DNA of 64,000 nucleotides from Flavobacterium circumlabens (lineage in GTDB: Bacteria > Bacteroidota > Bacteroidia > Flavobacteriales > Flavobacteriaceae): NCBI RefSeq assembly GCF_004345565.1, contig NZ_SLWA01000013.1, positions 1-64,000 on the forward strand, read 5' to 3'. The translations under genes and the position numbers were made by a program. Every line of letters starts with the position of its first letter. Position 1 is the stretch's first letter. Of this stretch, positions 26,101-34,348 are shown one piece after another. The notes under the pieces are model-generated. The model was given only the letters and a program-made list of their open reading frames with translations, did not search any database and had not been told where the DNA came from.

Positions 26101-28251
26101 AATTCCGGAAACGAACTTAAAATACAGTCTAAAAACAATCAGGTTAATGCACCGGTTGAAGTTGATTTTGTAAACTTCAAAATTGAAACTATTCTGAATA
26201 TTGTCAAAAAAGACAAACTGCTCATGCAGGGTTTAATCAACGGAAAGGCAGTAGTAGAAAACGTGATGACATCTCCAGTTTTTACTTCAGATTTAAAAAT
26301 AGATGATTTTGCTTTTAAGGCCGAACCTGTTGGAGATATTGCCATAAAAGTAGATAATAAAACGGCCAATACACTCGCAGCCAATGTAGTTTTGAGTGGT
26401 GAAGGAAACGATGTAAACCTTACCGGAAATTACAGAATCAGTGATGGAGATTTAGATTTTAATGTGTCTATTGATAAATTGAATATCAAAAGCATTCAGG
26501 GTTTTACAATGGGGAATGTTACGGAAGGGACCGGGTTTTTGTCCGGGAATTTCAAAATTGCAGGAAATACATCAGCGCCAAAAATTGCGGGTGAATTAAA
26601 CTTTAATGAAACCGGTTTCAGAATCACACAACTGAATTCTTATTTTAAAACCAATAACGAGAAAATCACGTTCAATAACGAAACCATTTCATTTGATAAA
26701 TTCTCTCTTTTGGATGAAAATGACAATGAATTATTTGTTGACGGAACCATTCAGTCGGCAGATTTCAGAAATTTTAATTTTGCATTAGTCGTTCAGGCAG
26801 AAGATTTCAGGGCGATTCATTCGAAAGCTCCGGATAATGATTTGTTTTACGGAGATTTATTTTTAGATACGAAATTAAATATAAAAGGAAACCTTGAGAG
26901 TCCGGTTATTGACGGAACAATCAAAATAAATAAAGAAACAAAATTCAGTGTTGTTTTACCACAGTCTGATCCTTCACTTGCAGACAGAGAAGGAATTGTT
27001 GAGTTTGTGAATGAAGATAATATGTATCTGAAACAAACGGTTGACATGAAAAATAAACTCGATCAGGCCGAATTAAAAGGCATGGATGTCAATGTGGCCA
27101 TTACGATCGATAAAGAAGCAGAACTTACTTTGGTAATTGACAAAGGAAATGGTGATTATTTAAATTTGAAAGGAGAAGCACAGCTGGTTGGCGGTATTGA
27201 CAAATCTGGAAAAACAACCCTGACCGGTAAATATGAATTTACGGATGGAGCTTACGAAATGAATTTCAACGCAATCCGAAGAAAATTTGATATCCAGAAA
27301 GGAAGTTATATCGTCTGGAATGGCGAACCGACAATGGCAACCTTAAATATTACAGCCATTTATAAAGTGAACACAGCCCCAATTGATTTGCTTGGCAACC
27401 AATTGTCAGGTATGGATCCGGCCGTAAAAAATACGTTCAAACAAAAACTTCCCTTTCAGACTTTATTAAAGATGAATGGCGAATTACTGAAACCGGAAAT
27501 TTCGTTTGGAATCACTTTGCCGGACGGAAGTTATGATGTGGCCTCCAATGTGGTAGAACTGACGCAGACCAAACTGAAACAGTTAGAACAAGATCCGAAC
27601 GAATTAAATAAACAGGTTTTTGCCCTTTTATTACTGAATCGATTTGTGGGTGAAAATCCGTTTGAGAGCGAAAGTGGCGGTACAAGTGCAGCAACACTGG
27701 CCAGACAAAGTGTGAGCAAAATTTTATCCCAGCAACTTAATGATCTTGCGGGAGAATTGATTACAGGAGTTCAGTTAGAATTTGATCTGGAATCAACAGA
27801 AGACTATACGACCGGAACCATGGAAAACAGAACCGATCTGAATGTGGCGGTTTCTAAAAAATTACTCGACGATAGATTAAAAGTTACCGTAGGAAGTAGT
27901 TTCGGAGTAGAAGGCCAGGAACGCGCCAACGAAGAAAGTACTAATATTGCGGGAGACGTTGCTTTAGATTATCAGCTTACAAAAGACGGTCGCTATATGG
28001 TTCGGGCTTATCGGAAAAACCAATATCAGGTAGCAGTTGAAGGTCAGGTGGTAGAAACCGGAGTCGCTTTTATAATCACGATGAGTTACAATAAATTCCG
28101 CGAACTCTTTCATCGCACTGAAGCCGAAAGACAACTGATAAAAGAAGAAAAAGTCCGTAAGGAGAAAAGAAAACAGAAAGAGAAAGAAGAAAAGGAAAAG
28201 AAAGAAAACCAACCGGAAAATCAAATTGAAGGAAATGAGCAAAAAACATAG
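23149..28251 (+). CDS. TamB-like translocation and assembly module protein
   Basis: About 1700 residues from the ATG at 23149; an in-frame GTG at 23134 is possible but the membrane anchor is better placed from the ATG. The N-terminal helix (LLWCAVSIVALLLLITILIQV, described by position about 12-32) anchors the protein in the inner membrane. The long body has repeating beta strands of the AsmA/TamB type, and the C-terminal TamB (DUF490) domain covers about 1200-1640, including SYIVWNGEPTMATLNITAIY. A Lys/Glu-rich tail ends it. TamB bridges the periplasm for outer-membrane protein or lipid transfer. It overlaps the TamA-like gene by 17 bases, so they form a translationally coupled pair. Confidence 0.92.
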   Translation: MNKKSIHFLKKTLRVLLWCAVSIVALLLLITILIQVPAIQNFAKDKAITYLHKKIKTKVSLDRIGIKFPKEVVLEGFYFEDQQKDTLLSGKRLELDVDLFKLISSELEINSVSLENVKANISRNKDGVFNFDYIIKAFESKEDKPKDPDSKPFKISVVDVNLDHVKFNFKDDFSKNDIRVNLTHFDTKFKKFDLDKMDFDIPNIELNGLKLVLNQDVVEQIAEVSVKTVDTISKRKDFKLKLGKIKLSKIDISYDNKDSKLDSGIRLGNLELAVNEVDLNKQLLDFDSFELKDLKGNLRLGAKDKQIKTPNLDSTAIRQSGWKVKLKEVAIQNIAFQFDDMQSKPNAKGIDYSHLDLDKFNLKAEKIYYGNDTISGNIQTLAVKEKSGLDIQSLKTDFFYGPKKAYLNDLYLRTPQTLLQNKIQVGYSSIAALKKELGNLTLDASLNQSKIGFKDILLFAPDLRKSNPFKSSPNAVLYLNTRLSGKIKDLNIPHFEMSGIGTTRVSLSGKIKGLPDAQKAYYDLDIKKLSSTSKDVYAFVPAGTIPKNIQLPSQFNVLGKFKGSIQNFKTNLALNSSFGNAKVDALFDQRVKKREKYDATVYLLDFNLGRLIKNDSIGKITLKAKVKGKGLDPKTAQAELDGIVQKAVFNRYTYRNLALKGNIENGSFAVKSGMKDPNLNFDLVASGDTKDKYPSVKLKLNLDIADLEKLNLHAGPMKLRGNVDADIANSNPDFLNGKVFLSNIQILQDAEPIVLDSVRVIAFSDNTRNNIKLSSQFLKAEVDGKYKLTTLTAAIKKSLSKYMDLKNPKVNGESDEQRLAFTLTVDNDPILFKLVPKLTGLEPIKITGKYNNVTDSLEIKGTIPRIVYANNTISDGKINIEGKENALEYQISVATIESGELKVPFTSLSGKVENNILTYALQVKDTKDKEQYVIAGEFLRQDAKNILKINPENFVLNYDKWAIDPENAIEFGDKRLYIHKFFLSNSGNELKIQSKNNQVNAPVEVDFVNFKIETILNIVKKDKLLMQGLINGKAVVENVMTSPVFTSDLKIDDFAFKAEPVGDIAIKVDNKTANTLAANVVLSGEGNDVNLTGNYRISDGDLDFNVSIDKLNIKSIQGFTMGNVTEGTGFLSGNFKIAGNTSAPKIAGELNFNETGFRITQLNSYFKTNNEKITFNNETISFDKFSLLDENDNELFVDGTIQSADFRNFNFALVVQAEDFRAIHSKAPDNDLFYGDLFLDTKLNIKGNLESPVIDGTIKINKETKFSVVLPQSDPSLADREGIVEFVNEDNMYLKQTVDMKNKLDQAELKGMDVNVAITIDKEAELTLVIDKGNGDYLNLKGEAQLVGGIDKSGKTTLTGKYEFTDGAYEMNFNAIRRKFDIQKGSYIVWNGEPTMATLNITAIYKVNTAPIDLLGNQLSGMDPAVKNTFKQKLPFQTLLKMNGELLKPEISFGITLPDGSYDVASNVVELTQTKLKQLEQDPNELNKQVFALLLLNRFVGENPFESESGGTSAATLARQSVSKILSQQLNDLAGELITGVQLEFDLESTEDYTTGTMENRTDLNVAVSKKLLDDRLKVTVGSSFGVEGQERANEESTNIAGDVALDYQLTKDGRYMVRAYRKNQYQVAVEGQVVETGVAFIITMSYNKFRELFHRTEAERQLIKEEKVRKEKRKQKEKEEKEKKENQPENQIEGNEQKT

Positions 28252-30550
28252 CAATATAGAAACACGATGTATCCGGTATTTTATAGGGCTGACCTTATTT
28301 TTTGTTTTTGGATGCAGTAATACGAAATACTTACCGGAAGGTGATTTGCTGTATACAGGAGGTTCTGTAACCGTAAAAGATTCCATTATCAAAAAGAAAG
28401 AAAGAAAAGCACTCGAGAAAGAACTGGAAGGCCTGCTTCGTCCTAAACCGAATAAACAAATATTGGGATTGAAACCGAAACTTTGGATTTACAATATCGC
28501 CGGAGAACCTAAAAAGCAAAAAGGAATCCGATATTGGCTTAGAACTAAAGTTGGTGAACCACCTGTACTTTTCAGTAAAGTCGATCTGGATTATAATGCT
28601 TCTGTTTTACGAAATTTCAGCGAAAATCGTGGTTATTTCAAAACCAGGGTAAGTGCAGATTCTACCGTCAGAAACAAAAGGGTAACGGCAGAATATACCG
28701 TTACGCCTAAAAAGCAATACATTATAAAAAGCGTGACTTTTCCGGACGATTCCTTGAAAATGTCCAAAATTATTGCCAGATCTTCCAGAACAAGCCTGCT
28801 CAAAGTAGGCAAACCGTACGATCTGGATCTTATTAAAGCCGAAAGAGAACGAATTGATGCACGACTGAAAGAAAAAGGGTATTACTATTTTAATCCCGAT
28901 TATATTCTGGCCAAAGTAGACAGCAGCAAAGGCGATCATGAAGTTAAAATCAGACTGGTCATAAAAGACGAAGCCCCGTCAAAAGCATTGACAGCGTATA
29001 AGATTGGTAATATATTTGTTTATCCGAATTATTCCTTGTCGAATGACAGTGCTGTATACCGAAAAAGAGATATCAAACAGTACAATGATTTTACGATTAT
29101 AGATACCGCAGATACTTTTAAACCAAGAGTTTTTGACAGAACGATCTATTTTAAAAAAGGAGATTTGTATAACAGAAAAGACCACAATCTGACCCTAAAC
29201 CGTTTTGTAAATCTTGGAACTTTTAATTTCGTAAAAAACGAATTCAAGGAATCAGATAGTATTCCGAATACTTTAGATTCCTATTATTACTTAACGCTTT
29301 TGCCTAAAAAGTTTATTCGCGTTGAGGTTTTGGGGAAAACTAATTCGGCGAGTTATACCGGAACAGAAATCAATGTCAACTGGAACAACAGAAACTTCTT
29401 TCGCGGGGCTGAATTGTTTACGGTCTCTGTATTTGGCGGGGCCGATTTTCAGCTTTCAGGAAAGAACAGTGGTAAAAATATATTTAAACTCGGAGCAGAA
29501 ACAAGTCTGACCTGGCCAAGATTTGTAACGCCCTTTAACATTGAAGGAAACAGTGAATTTGTCCCGAGAACCAAAGCTACAATCCGATATGAATATCAGA
29601 ACAGAACGCAGCTTTATGCTTTGAATTCATTTAATACTTCGTTCGGATATCTGTGGAAAGAAAACATTCGCAAAGAACATCAGCTAAATGTTATCGATGT
29701 GACTTATGTAAGTCCAAATCATGTAACGGACGAATATCTGGCAGATATAGCAGATGATCAGGCATTAGGAAAAGTAATTGAAAAACAATTGATTTTCGGG
29801 CCAACCTATTCGTATACCTACACCAATACGATGCAAAAGCGTAAAAAAAATACCTTTTATTTTAATGGTGAAGTTGATTTGGCCGGAAATATTACCGGAT
29901 TGGTAACAGGCGCCAACATTAAAAAAGACAATGTCAAAAACATATTTGATGTTCCGTTTAGCCAATATGTGAAAGTAAAAACGGATTTCAGGCATTATTT
30001 AAAATTAGGAAAAGAAAGCGAATTGGCGAGCAGGGTTATTCTTGGCGTTGGATATGCGTACGGAAATTCAAATTCGCTTCCGACCTCCAAACAATTTGTG
30101 GTTGGAGGAACTAACAGTATTCGTGCTTTCAGGGCAAGATCACTGGGACCGGGAAGTTATAAGGCAGAAGTAACTTCCAATGATTACGTGCCGGATCAGT
30201 CCGCCGATTTAAAACTGGAGTTCAATACCGAATACCGCGCCAAACTTTTTAGTATTGTAAGAGGTGCTCTCTTTATCGATGCCGGAAATATCTGGCTCTT
30301 GCATAATGATCCAAACAGGCAAGGTGCGGAAATTACCAAAGATTTCATGAAACAGATTGCGGTTGGAGCAGGAGCGGGATTGCGTTTTGATCTGTCTTTC
30401 CTGGTTTTAAGAACAGATTTGGCTTTTCCGTTACGCATTCCATATTTGCCTGAAGGACAGCGATGGGTGATTGATGATATTAACTTCGGAAGCGGCCCCT
30501 GGAGAAAAGACAATCTGATTCTGAATATTGCGATTGGATATCCTTTTTAA
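28235..30550 (+). CDS. TamA/BamA-like outer-membrane lipoprotein (Omp85 family)
   Basis: 771 residues from the ATG at 28235, inside the end of tamB. A lipoprotein signal ends at FVFGC (Cys27), followed by SNTKYLPEGDLLYTGG, the usual start of this Bacteroidota family. POTRA-type repeats run to about 400. The C-terminal Omp85 barrel has the conserved TNSIRAFRARSLGPGS motif near 630 (the family (V)RGF/RAF loop) and ends with NIAIGYPF, an aromatic terminal residue. It is the natural partner of the upstream TamB in an outer-membrane assembly complex. Confidence 0.92.
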   Translation: MSKKHSNIETRCIRYFIGLTLFFVFGCSNTKYLPEGDLLYTGGSVTVKDSIIKKKERKALEKELEGLLRPKPNKQILGLKPKLWIYNIAGEPKKQKGIRYWLRTKVGEPPVLFSKVDLDYNASVLRNFSENRGYFKTRVSADSTVRNKRVTAEYTVTPKKQYIIKSVTFPDDSLKMSKIIARSSRTSLLKVGKPYDLDLIKAERERIDARLKEKGYYYFNPDYILAKVDSSKGDHEVKIRLVIKDEAPSKALTAYKIGNIFVYPNYSLSNDSAVYRKRDIKQYNDFTIIDTADTFKPRVFDRTIYFKKGDLYNRKDHNLTLNRFVNLGTFNFVKNEFKESDSIPNTLDSYYYLTLLPKKFIRVEVLGKTNSASYTGTEINVNWNNRNFFRGAELFTVSVFGGADFQLSGKNSGKNIFKLGAETSLTWPRFVTPFNIEGNSEFVPRTKATIRYEYQNRTQLYALNSFNTSFGYLWKENIRKEHQLNVIDVTYVSPNHVTDEYLADIADDQALGKVIEKQLIFGPTYSYTYTNTMQKRKKNTFYFNGEVDLAGNITGLVTGANIKKDNVKNIFDVPFSQYVKVKTDFRHYLKLGKESELASRVILGVGYAYGNSNSLPTSKQFVVGGTNSIRAFRARSLGPGSYKAEVTSNDYVPDQSADLKLEFNTEYRAKLFSIVRGALFIDAGNIWLLHNDPNRQGAEITKDFMKQIAVGAGAGLRFDLSFLVLRTDLAFPLRIPYLPEGQRWVIDDINFGSGPWRKDNLILNIAIGYPF

Positions 30551-30569
30551 AGTTTTTTTCACTACGAAT

Positions 30570-30677
30570 TTTTTTTGCCACGAATTACACAAATTAACAC
30601 GAATTTCAACTGTTGAAATTTATCAATCAACAAAAAGCATAGATTAGTGAAAATTCGTGTAATTCGTGGCAAAAAAA
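30570..30677. repeat. Inverted-repeat element GCCACGAATTACAC
   Basis: TTTTTTTGCCACGAATTACAC (30570-30590) and its exact reverse complement (30657-30677) form 21-bp arms around 66 bases. Inside, CACGAATTA, CACAAATTA and ACACGAATT repeat with period about 9. The element lies between two codirectional genes. I recall near-identical sequences as dispersed repeats in Flavobacterium. Confidence 0.8.
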
Positions 30678-30736
30678 TAAAACTTACAGGAAGCCTTTTG
30701 AAAAAAAGAAGTAAATTGGTCTAATAAATAAAGAGA

Positions 30737-31366
30737 ATGCAAAACTTACTTAAAAGAATTTTATCCGTAGCTGTAATTGTAGTTCTTGTGATTTTGGCTT
30801 TCAAATATTGCCAATTCAAAAAGGAAGATGATTCTACAATCGACTATAACACCAATCTGATTCAGCAGCAAATCGTAAATGTTGGGAAATTAGTGGTAAC
30901 CGAAGGACATTTTTCAGAAGTGATAACCTATAAAAATCAACAGAAATACTTGATGGACATGGTTTCTTTCGAGAAGAAAGCCCTTGTAGTCGTAAACGCA
31001 AACGTAACGGTAGCCTATGATTTGCATAAAATGAAATACGATATCGACGAAAAAAACAAAACGATTACCATCCTTAATATTCCAAAAGAAGAAATAACAA
31101 TCAATCCGGATATTCAGTTTTATGACGTCGAACAAAGTAAACTGAACCCGTTTACGGGAGACGATTACAATAAAATCAATAAATCCGTCAAAGCCAATCT
31201 GGCTAAAAAAATCGAAAAATCTTCCCTTAAATCAAACGCTAAAAACCGATTAATCAGTGAGTTGTCTAAGATTCTGATTGTAACGAATTCAATGGGCTGG
31301 AAATTACAATACAAAGGAAAAACCATTGAATCTGATACCGATTTTAACGAGGATTTGAAATTGTAG
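30737..31366 (+). CDS. DUF4230 family membrane-anchored protein
   Basis: 209 residues. One N-terminal membrane helix (about 6-23, LLKRILSVAVIVVLVILAF) leads to a DUF4230 domain with KLVVTEGHFSEVITYK, ALVVVNANVTVAYDLHKMKYDID and ITILNIPKEEITINPDIQFYD. This domain is common in Gram-positive and Bacteroidota proteins and has no assigned function. It follows the TamA-like gene but is separated from it by the inverted-repeat element, so it may or may not share a transcript. Confidence 0.88.
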   Translation: MQNLLKRILSVAVIVVLVILAFKYCQFKKEDDSTIDYNTNLIQQQIVNVGKLVVTEGHFSEVITYKNQQKYLMDMVSFEKKALVVVNANVTVAYDLHKMKYDIDEKNKTITILNIPKEEITINPDIQFYDVEQSKLNPFTGDDYNKINKSVKANLAKKIEKSSLKSNAKNRLISELSKILIVTNSMGWKLQYKGKTIESDTDFNEDLKL

Positions 31367-31369
31367 GGA

Positions 31370-31417
31370 AAAGGTTCAAAGGTTTATAGTGACAAAGGTT
31401 CTAAGGTTTTTTGTCAC
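31370..31417. repeat. Tandem octamer array AAAGGTTN
   Basis: AAAGGTTC, AAAGGTTT, ATAGTGAC, AAAGGTTC, TAAGGTTT and TTTGTCAC follow one another with period 8, starting four bases after the DUF4230 stop codon. Confidence 0.75.
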
Positions 31418-31433
31418 AGATAAATCCACACTC

Positions 31434-31552
31434 TTGTCATTTCGACGAAGAAGGAGAAATTACATTAGAAATTCCAAAATCTTTGTCGAATACCGCATGT
31501 GATTTACTTCGTCTGTTCGCTCTCGCTCGGGTCTCCTCCGTAGAAATGACAA
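31434..31552. repeat. Imperfect inverted-repeat element, MITE-like
   Basis: Terminal arms TTGTCATTTC (31434-31443) and GAAATGACAA (31543-31552) are perfect inverted repeats of 10 bases. The inner parts (GAAGGAGAAAT and GGTCTCCTCC; TTACATTAG and GCATGTGAT) continue with partial complementarity. No coding frame is inside. I recall the TGTCATTTCGACGAAGGAG motif as a widespread flavobacterial repeat. Total length is about 119 bases. Confidence 0.65.
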
Positions 31553-31575
31553 AAACTTTGCACGTCAAAAATTAA

Positions 31576-31643
31576 AATCTGCTCAATCTGCCAAATCTGC
31601 GGGAAAAAAATCTGTGGAAACCAGTTTAAATCCGTTAAATCAG
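31576..31643. repeat. Nonamer repeats AATCTGCNN and TTAAATCNG
   Basis: AATCTGCTC, AATCTGCCA and AATCTGCGG (31576-31602) are three exact-period nonamers. TTAAATCCG and TTAAATCAG (31626-31643) are two more. Together with the octamer array and the inverted-repeat element they account for most of the 322-base gap between DUF4230 and the hydroxylase gene. Confidence 0.7.
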
Positions 31644-31688
31644 CGGACAAAATTCAGCAGTATAAAGCTTCCGTCTTCGTAAAAAAAA

Positions 31689-33446
31689 TTAAACCGCTTT
31701 CTTGTCAAAAATCAAATCCAATCCGCCGGAAATCAAATGCGCAACTTCGGGACGTTTTACTTTCAATTGATCCAGGTAAACTAAAACTTCCTGAAATAAT
31801 TGATTTTCATCTGAATCCTTAAGAAGTTCAGCAATTTCTACAGAAAGAAGCCAATCGTTAGAATGTTTATTTTTAAGTTTTTCGAATACAGATTTTACTT
31901 CTGAAACGGAATTTTTATTTTCTCTGATCAGACGAATAGCCTGATACAAATTTTCTAATTCATCACGTTCGTCAGTATGTTTTGCCTTAATGGTTGTGGT
32001 TGTCGGAACAGTATTAATCAGGTCAAAACTATTGACATCAGCTGGTCCTGAAAAGGCCGAAACGACTTTTTTGCCAATCGCCATGTCGTAATTCCCCCAT
32101 TCAGGCTGGAATAATATTGTTTCTCCATGTTTTACGGTGCAATTTCTGAAACTGATCAGAATAATTTCTCCGTGCAGATTTCTGGAACCCGTAATGATTT
32201 CACCTTCAACAATAATATTACCTTCAAATTCCAGTTTTACAGCTTCATTTTCAACAATATTATACGCCTGTAAATCCTTCGGGCTCATATCTTCAATCGC
32301 TAAATTAAAGCCTTTCAGTTTCCCAATCGGACTTCCGAATCCTTCAGGATGTGTTAAAGTTCCATGACCTACTAACTCTTTTTCGCGGTAGGCCAAAGCT
32401 GTTTTTCCGGTAGTCTGAATATAAACAGGTTTTCCTTCATCTTCAATTACATTGGTAAAAAGACCCGAAACCTGTAAACCTGTACTCAATTCAATTGTCC
32501 CTAAAGCATTCGAATGAATCAATTTATTAATACCGGAAATACCTCCGGTACGCAGAGCCATTTTATTGGCAAATTCCTCTAAAATCAAACTTAGATAAGA
32601 GAAATTTGGCGTTACATACAATTGCGGCTGTAATTGCGTAATATCAAAATTCTGATTCGCTGCTGAGATATCATAAGGGATTTTCTTCACGTTATCAGTC
32701 ATGCACCAGGCACTTTCTCCAATAGACGAAAGCAATCCGGCACCGTAAATTTTCGGATCTTCAACAGTTCCGATCAGGCCGTATTCAACAGTCCACCAAT
32801 GCAGGTTCCTGATTTGGGCCATTTCAGATAATTCGCCCATATTATTCTGTAAATCAGCAACTGCTTTTTCGGCTTCATCGATTTTTTCCTGTGGCGTATC
32901 TTCCGCTTCTTTCAAAATAGAAAGCAGACGAATCGCTTCGTACATTTGATAATCTTTATGAGATGAAATAGCTTTACAGCCAATTTCTCCAAAACGACGC
33001 AAATATTCTGCATATTCAGGATTGGAAATAATTGGAGCGTGGCCGGCACCTTCGTGAATAATGTCCGGTGCAGGAGTGTATTCGATATGTTCTAATTGTC
33101 TGATATCTGACGCGATTACCAAAACGTTGTATGCCTGAAATTCCATAAAAGCATTGGGCGGAATAAATCCGTCAACAGCAACGGCAGCCCAGCCAATTTC
33201 AGTCAGAATGCGGTTCATACCATACATACTGGGAATAGAATCAATTTCAATTCCCGTTTTTCGTAAACCATCCAGATAAGAATGATGGGCCACTTTAGAT
33301 AAATAATCTACATTTTTACGCATCACATAACGCCAAACGGCCTGATTAACAGGAGTGTAATCGCTATAATCCTGAGGTTTGATAAATTGCTTTAAATGTT
33401 TAGGCAATCTTTCTAATAATGGATTTGTTTCAATATTGGCATTCAT
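31689..33446 (-). CDS. Aromatic amino acid hydroxylase (phenylalanine 4-monooxygenase type), long form
   Basis: 585 residues. The first 320 or so residues form the pterin-dependent hydroxylase domain: WRYVMRKNVDYLSKVAH, GWAAVAVDGFIPPNAFMEFQA, then HEGAGHAPI with two iron-ligand histidines (about 127-133) and the acidic ligand in YLRRFGEIG. WWTVEYGLIGT and YGAGLLSSIGES are further family blocks. Residues about 330-585 form an extra C-terminal region that bacterial 260-300-residue enzymes lack; it ends in a helical part. The enzyme converts Phe to Tyr with tetrahydrobiopterin and O2. It is monocistronic. Confidence 0.9.
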   Translation of the reverse strand: MNANIETNPLLERLPKHLKQFIKPQDYSDYTPVNQAVWRYVMRKNVDYLSKVAHHSYLDGLRKTGIEIDSIPSMYGMNRILTEIGWAAVAVDGFIPPNAFMEFQAYNVLVIASDIRQLEHIEYTPAPDIIHEGAGHAPIISNPEYAEYLRRFGEIGCKAISSHKDYQMYEAIRLLSILKEAEDTPQEKIDEAEKAVADLQNNMGELSEMAQIRNLHWWTVEYGLIGTVEDPKIYGAGLLSSIGESAWCMTDNVKKIPYDISAANQNFDITQLQPQLYVTPNFSYLSLILEEFANKMALRTGGISGINKLIHSNALGTIELSTGLQVSGLFTNVIEDEGKPVYIQTTGKTALAYREKELVGHGTLTHPEGFGSPIGKLKGFNLAIEDMSPKDLQAYNIVENEAVKLEFEGNIIVEGEIITGSRNLHGEIILISFRNCTVKHGETILFQPEWGNYDMAIGKKVVSAFSGPADVNSFDLINTVPTTTTIKAKHTDERDELENLYQAIRLIRENKNSVSEVKSVFEKLKNKHSNDWLLSVEIAELLKDSDENQLFQEVLVYLDQLKVKRPEVAHLISGGLDLIFDKKAV

Positions 33447-33602
33447 TTCGAAAACGTTGTAGATTAGAATGTAAAATTACGAATTTAGCCCGCTATTTTT
33501 TGCTATTCATTGCAATTTTTTTGTTCGAAATGATTTTTTATTGCATTTTTCGTGAGTTCACTCCATCAGACCGCAAAGAGCTTTTTGGTCCTGCTTATCA
33601 GG

Positions 33603-33986
33603 CTAGAGATTTTCGGCATTCCTGAAATATTCGATTTTATAATTGAACATATAGGCCATATTTGCCGCACGGATTTTAGCTTCTTCCGCTAATTTACCCA
33701 CAAATAAAAAATCGACAGTCGAGTTAAATATCTCCATCCAGCGATCAAAATGAGTTTGATTTACCGGTAAGTGTTTGTGTGGAGGGAAAGGACTTCCGGA
33801 ATATGTATGCTCTTCTAACAAAATAGTCTGCCAGAAACGATACATCTTTTCCAGATGTTCGGGCCATCTGCCTAACATTTTTTCATTAAAAATGGGGCCG
33901 ATTAAATCATCATCCTGAACTTTTGCATAAAAAGTATTCACTAAAAGTTTAATATCGCCTAAGCTTGAAATATCCTGAGTTGCCAT
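33603..33986 (-). CDS. Group III truncated haemoglobin
   Basis: 127 residues from MATQDISSL. Family features include VNTFYAKVQDDDLIGPIFNEKM, WPEHLEKMYRFWQTIL, the PFPPHKHLP segment and QTHFDRWMEIF, whose His is the likely proximal haem ligand. The open frame reaches back to 34013, but that start lies inside the -7 promoter box at 34011-34018, so 33986 was chosen. The protein probably handles O2 or NO chemistry; roles of group III members are poorly known. It stands alone upstream of the Phe hydroxylase gene on the same strand. Confidence 0.9.
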   Translation of the reverse strand: MATQDISSLGDIKLLVNTFYAKVQDDDLIGPIFNEKMLGRWPEHLEKMYRFWQTILLEEHTYSGSPFPPHKHLPVNQTHFDRWMEIFNSTVDFLFVGKLAEEAKIRAANMAYMFNYKIEYFRNAENL

Positions 33987-34010
33987 GTTGTAAAAGGTAA
34001 AATTCAATTG

Positions 34011-34018
34011 CAAAAATA
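34011..34018 (-). promoter_or_regulatory. Candidate -7 box of the truncated haemoglobin gene
   Basis: The minus strand reads TATTTTTG (match to TAnnTTTG), 24 bases before the ATG at 33986. No TTG was seen at 17-23 bases. It decides against the longer reading frame. Confidence 0.45.
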
Positions 34019-34057
34019 CAATATAACAAAGGGTTTATTTTCTGATATTTATCATTT

Positions 34058-34092
34058 AACAGCATTTTTTGATTTCTAAAATGCTGTTTTTT
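34058..34092 (+). terminator. Orphan plus-strand hairpin terminator
   Basis: AACAGCATTTT (34058-34068) pairs perfectly with AAAATGCTGTT (34078-34088) and is followed by four more T. No plus-strand gene lies upstream in this gap. It is 250 bases before the GH30 gene. Confidence 0.6.
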
Positions 34093-34240
34093 CTATCCTT
34101 TTTGCACCAAACAGATCTTGATGTATAGTTTACTTTTTGAAAGAATATTTATTTTACATTAATGTATTGTTAATCAGTATATTGAGTTTAAATCAGATAT
34201 GTTTTTGTAAGGTTTTATGACTGTTTTGATGTGTTTTTGT

Positions 34241-34248
34241 TAAGTTTG
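34241..34248 (+). promoter_or_regulatory. Candidate -7 box of the GH30 gene
   Basis: TAAGTTTG matches TAnnTTTG, giving an A+T-rich leader of about 95 bases. No TTG is at the standard spacing. The rest of the 335-base gap holds the orphan hairpin and otherwise nothing recognisable. Confidence 0.4.
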
Positions 34249-34348
34249 TAAATTATTGTTTTAATAAAAATTAACATAAATTTGAAGGTAATTAATAAAA
34301 TTAATCTTAAAAATAAAGAAAAATTAAATTATCAAAACCTTAAAAAAA

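Noticed and set aside
33419..33625. 68-residue plus-strand frame between the hydroxylase and haemoglobin genes
   Set aside because: It overlaps both genes on the opposite strand and has no domain; a shadow frame.
33987..34013. Longer haemoglobin N-terminus from 34013
   Set aside because: This start lies within the -7 box of the gene's own promoter.
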